Below, one piece after another: positions 61,311 to 64,000 of a DNA stretch of 64,000 nucleotides; within the stretch, counting starts at the first letter, position 1, and every line of letters starts with the position of its first letter. The stretch is from Mallotus nudiflorus (lineage: Eukaryota > Streptophyta > Magnoliopsida > Malpighiales > Euphorbiaceae). The DNA lies in the NCBI GenBank assembly GCA_947683625.1, contig CANTUR010000630.1, positions 1,426,001 to 1,490,000 of the forward strand, read 5' to 3'. The notes under the pieces were generated by a model. The model was not told the DNA's origin. It searched no databases and saw only the letters and a program-made list of their open reading frames with translations. A program made the translations under genes and the position numbers.

Positions 61311-63325
61311 ACCAATCATATATATTACGGATCCATCTCTCAATCTCTACCATGTGCACATAGTCTTGGTGAAGCCCACCGAGTAGCCCGTTCTATCAAA
61401 ATTTCTCAAAATCGATTTTAAATAAATAAAATGCATTTAAATCTTAAATAGCAATATTAAATTAAATAAACCATATAATCAATATTAAAATATGAGCGCA
61501 CGCATTTGTTAATTAAAACACACGCACAGATCATTCTATCGACTTACAGGATGAATGCGAAGGCTGACGACCACGCGTCTGCCTCGATCTCACAGCTTCT
61601 GCTTCGAAATGCTCTAAAAGAAAATAATAATCGACTTTTAAAACATGACTAAGGAATTGAAATCAACAACCAACAAAACAATGAAATTCCAGGCTCACTC
61701 GAGGAAAATGGGCAAGACTCGATAGACAGGATATAACCTAACTAACGGTAGAAATTTTACGAATATCACGTTTTACAAGAAAAATCTACCGAAATTTCGG
61801 CAGAGTCTTCTCTGTAAAACGGACATCTCTCTACCGAAGGTAGAGCCAGATCTGCATAGAAAATGCACTTCTAATATCCACAAACATTCACACTCGAGTC
61901 GGGCTCCCAAAACTACATTTTGTCCCGATCGAGATCACAACTCAATAAAATATCGAGAATTAATAACATTTATTTCTAAAAATACATATTTCATATACAC
62001 ATATACTAAAAATAGACAAAAATATATAAAATCTCAATTATTCAAAATTAACAACTAAATTTTTATTCCTTCGTCAAAATAGAATTATAACCCAATTTAA
62101 AACCATTATAATGTATTATATGTATATATATATATATATATAATATTTGAAATTTAATATTTAAAATTTACACTACTTAAGTAAAAATACCAATTAATTT
62201 ATAAAAATTGTCTAAACCCTTTAAATATTAATAAAACTAATTAAAATATATATTTTACCATATTTAGTGTAAAATTACATTTTTCCCCCCTAAAATACAT
62301 AAATTACATAATGTGCTATTAGTACAAAAAAAATAATTCCTTAAAATTATTTAATCATGCCAAAAATTCATTTTCTCAAAATAAATCTTCCTAATATAAT
62401 TAAAACATTTAATCAACCAACAATTTTCTCCCAAAAATATTATTTAACCTACAAATCAAATTTGGCATAAACTCAAAAATATTTATAAAAATAGTATAAA
62501 AATCACAAAAATTATAATTTGAGTTCTAAAATTAATAACATTCATTAATAACCTCAATTATTAAAATTTCATAATTTTTAATCATAAATTTCAAAATTAG
62601 CATAATTACCCATTAAATACCTAAAATTTACATAACCCTCTAATTAACACCAAAACTCTAAAACCTTACATAAAATTAATATACTAAAACAATTAACTAT
62701 AATTACTTTAATTATTCTAACTAAACCAAATAAAACCCAATAAATCAACTAAAAAAAATTAAATAAAAATTATGTAAAATTCTGTAAATTAAGAAAAATT
62801 AGGAAAAATACTTAAAAATTCAAATTGAAGCAATTTATTGGCATAATCCGACATATACTAAAAAACAACCTAAAATCAACATTCAAAATCGAGCAGTAAC
62901 CAGAAAACAACCTGACAACAACCTAAGAACAACACTGTGCAACTCACCTTCAACCTTCAATTCCGGCGCCGGAGGTGAGTTGCAGCGGCGGCCCTAGGCT
63001 TGGACAGACACCTAAGATGGTGAGGGAAGTTGGGGAAGCTTGGGTGGTGTTGGATCAGCTTGGATCGAAGCTGATAGAGGAAGAAAATGAGGAACGACAG
63101 CAACAGCACCTCCCCCTGGCAGTTTGGCGCGACAACAATGGTGTCACCGGTGGTGGCAGGATGAACAGCACAATGAAGAAGAAGAGAAGGAGGGTGAGGG
63201 ACGATGAGGGAGAGGGTACAGGCTCGGGAGTTTTTGTTGCTCTCTTCTTTCTGTTTCGTTTTCTTTTGTTTCAGTTGGTCTTTTCTTTTTTTGCTTTGTT
63301 GTCTTCGGTTTTGGGTCCATCTCTT

Positions 63326-63328
<3 letters not shown>

Positions 63329-63391
<63 letters not shown>
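63329..63391. repeat. (AT)31 microsatellite
   Basis: About 62 bases of uninterrupted AT dinucleotide within the long LTR. Confidence 0.95.
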
Positions 63392-63395
<4 letters not shown>

Positions 63396-63579
63396 ACTAT
63401 TAATATATATTAATATTTAATTATGCATGTATGTGTGTATAAGTAAATATTAGTATATATATACACAAATTATTTTAATGCACACACCCACCTAAAATAA
63501 TATTTAACCTAAAAGTATTTATTAAAGATTTAAATATAAAATTACTTTATTTAGTTAAAACATAAGGTATTACAGTTTT

Positions 63580-64000
63580 TTAGGTGATTTTTATTTTTTA
63601 TTTTTTTCGCCAAAAATCATCATTTTTTTTGTGTATTTAATACACAAATATTAAAGATCTATCTGCCAATCTCAAATTTTAATGAATATTTTCATAATTA
63701 ATATTACAACTATATTTAGTAATGGTGGTTATGTAGGATTTTTTTTTTTTTGGTGCTTGGATCAATCTATTGGAGCAGTAAAATTGTAAATTAAGCTACT
63801 ATAATAGTAAAAATTTGAAGAATACAATCAAATTATGTTCCAATTTAACTCTTTCAATACATCTAAGAAGCAGATGGCCAAATAAGATTTTTTTTTAATC
63901 TTTACCGGAGAAAATTATTGTACTAATTGTAATCTTTTTAATTTTTGGTATGGTTATTCTTTTTTTTAAAAAAAAAAAATTCAATTTTCTAATTATATCC
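63580..64000. other. AT-rich sequence, no feature recognised
   Basis: It contains poly-T and poly-A runs only; no gene or element edge is visible up to the window end. Confidence 0.5.

Larger units (their letters stand above)
60496..63574 (-). mobile_element. Solo LTR (about 3.1 kb) of a Tekay/Del-like gypsy element
   Basis: On the minus strand the block starts TGTAATACCTTATG and ends GGGTTCGGGTCATGACA, giving TG...CA ends. Flanking 5-mers ATTTT (60491-60495) and GTTTT (63575-63579) match at 4 of 5 positions. No polypurine tract, primer site or coding domain adjoins either end, so a solo LTR is preferred. Open frames at 62957-63403 are inside the LTR and are not taken as genes. Confidence 0.7.

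Noticed and set aside
62957..63403. Overlapping open frames of 123 and 142 codons
   Set aside because: They lie inside the 3.1-kb LTR and end in an AT microsatellite. No domain is recognisable.

Overview
The window is nuclear DNA of a eudicot plant. Genes carry GT-AG introns in AT-rich DNA, the protein families are plant-typical (PBL receptor-like cytoplasmic kinase, endomembrane calmodulin-like protein, UGNT1-type nucleotide-sugar transporter), a canonical MIR171 hairpin is present, and the spaces are filled with plant-type Ty3/gypsy, Ty1/copia and MITE sequences. The species cannot be named from the sequence alone.

Layout. 1-3913: 3' end of a gypsy element with a 2.9-kb LTR. 3914-6142: AT-rich intergenic DNA with a MITE-like element. 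6324-11696 (+): nucleotide-sugar transporter, 10 coding exons, 339 aa. 11997-16380: intergenic DNA and the presumed promoter and leader of a MIR171 gene whose hairpin lies at about 16380-16485 (+). 20459-21676 (+): U11/U12 snRNP 25 kDa-like protein of the minor spliceosome, 4 coding exons, 136 aa. 23732-27155 (-): PBL34-36-like kinase, 6 exons, 429 aa. 27600-42900: a gene-poor block with nested MITEs, microsatellites, a solo copia LTR with a perfect target duplication, and a diverged direct repeat. 43190-45952 (+): CUE-domain protein, 5 exons, 308 aa. 48504-49214 (-): single-exon calmodulin-like protein, 236 aa. 49857-60449 (-): a decayed Ty1/copia element split by a complete but broken gypsy element (51652-57285). 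60496-63574: a 3.1-kb solo gypsy LTR.

The genes are unrelated single-copy-type plant genes, not a cluster or operon. Exon boundaries were set by reading-frame continuity across GT-AG sites and by family resemblance. All five protein-coding models close in frame with no internal stop.

I found no evidence of a novel multi-gene system. The most informative observations are the MIR171 locus; the nested retrotransposons with readable target duplications; a C-to-T decay signature in the gypsy element in which premature stops fall at inferred Gln (CAG) codons; a Mutator-like MITE with long inverted repeats inside a second element; and paired telo-box motifs upstream of two genes.
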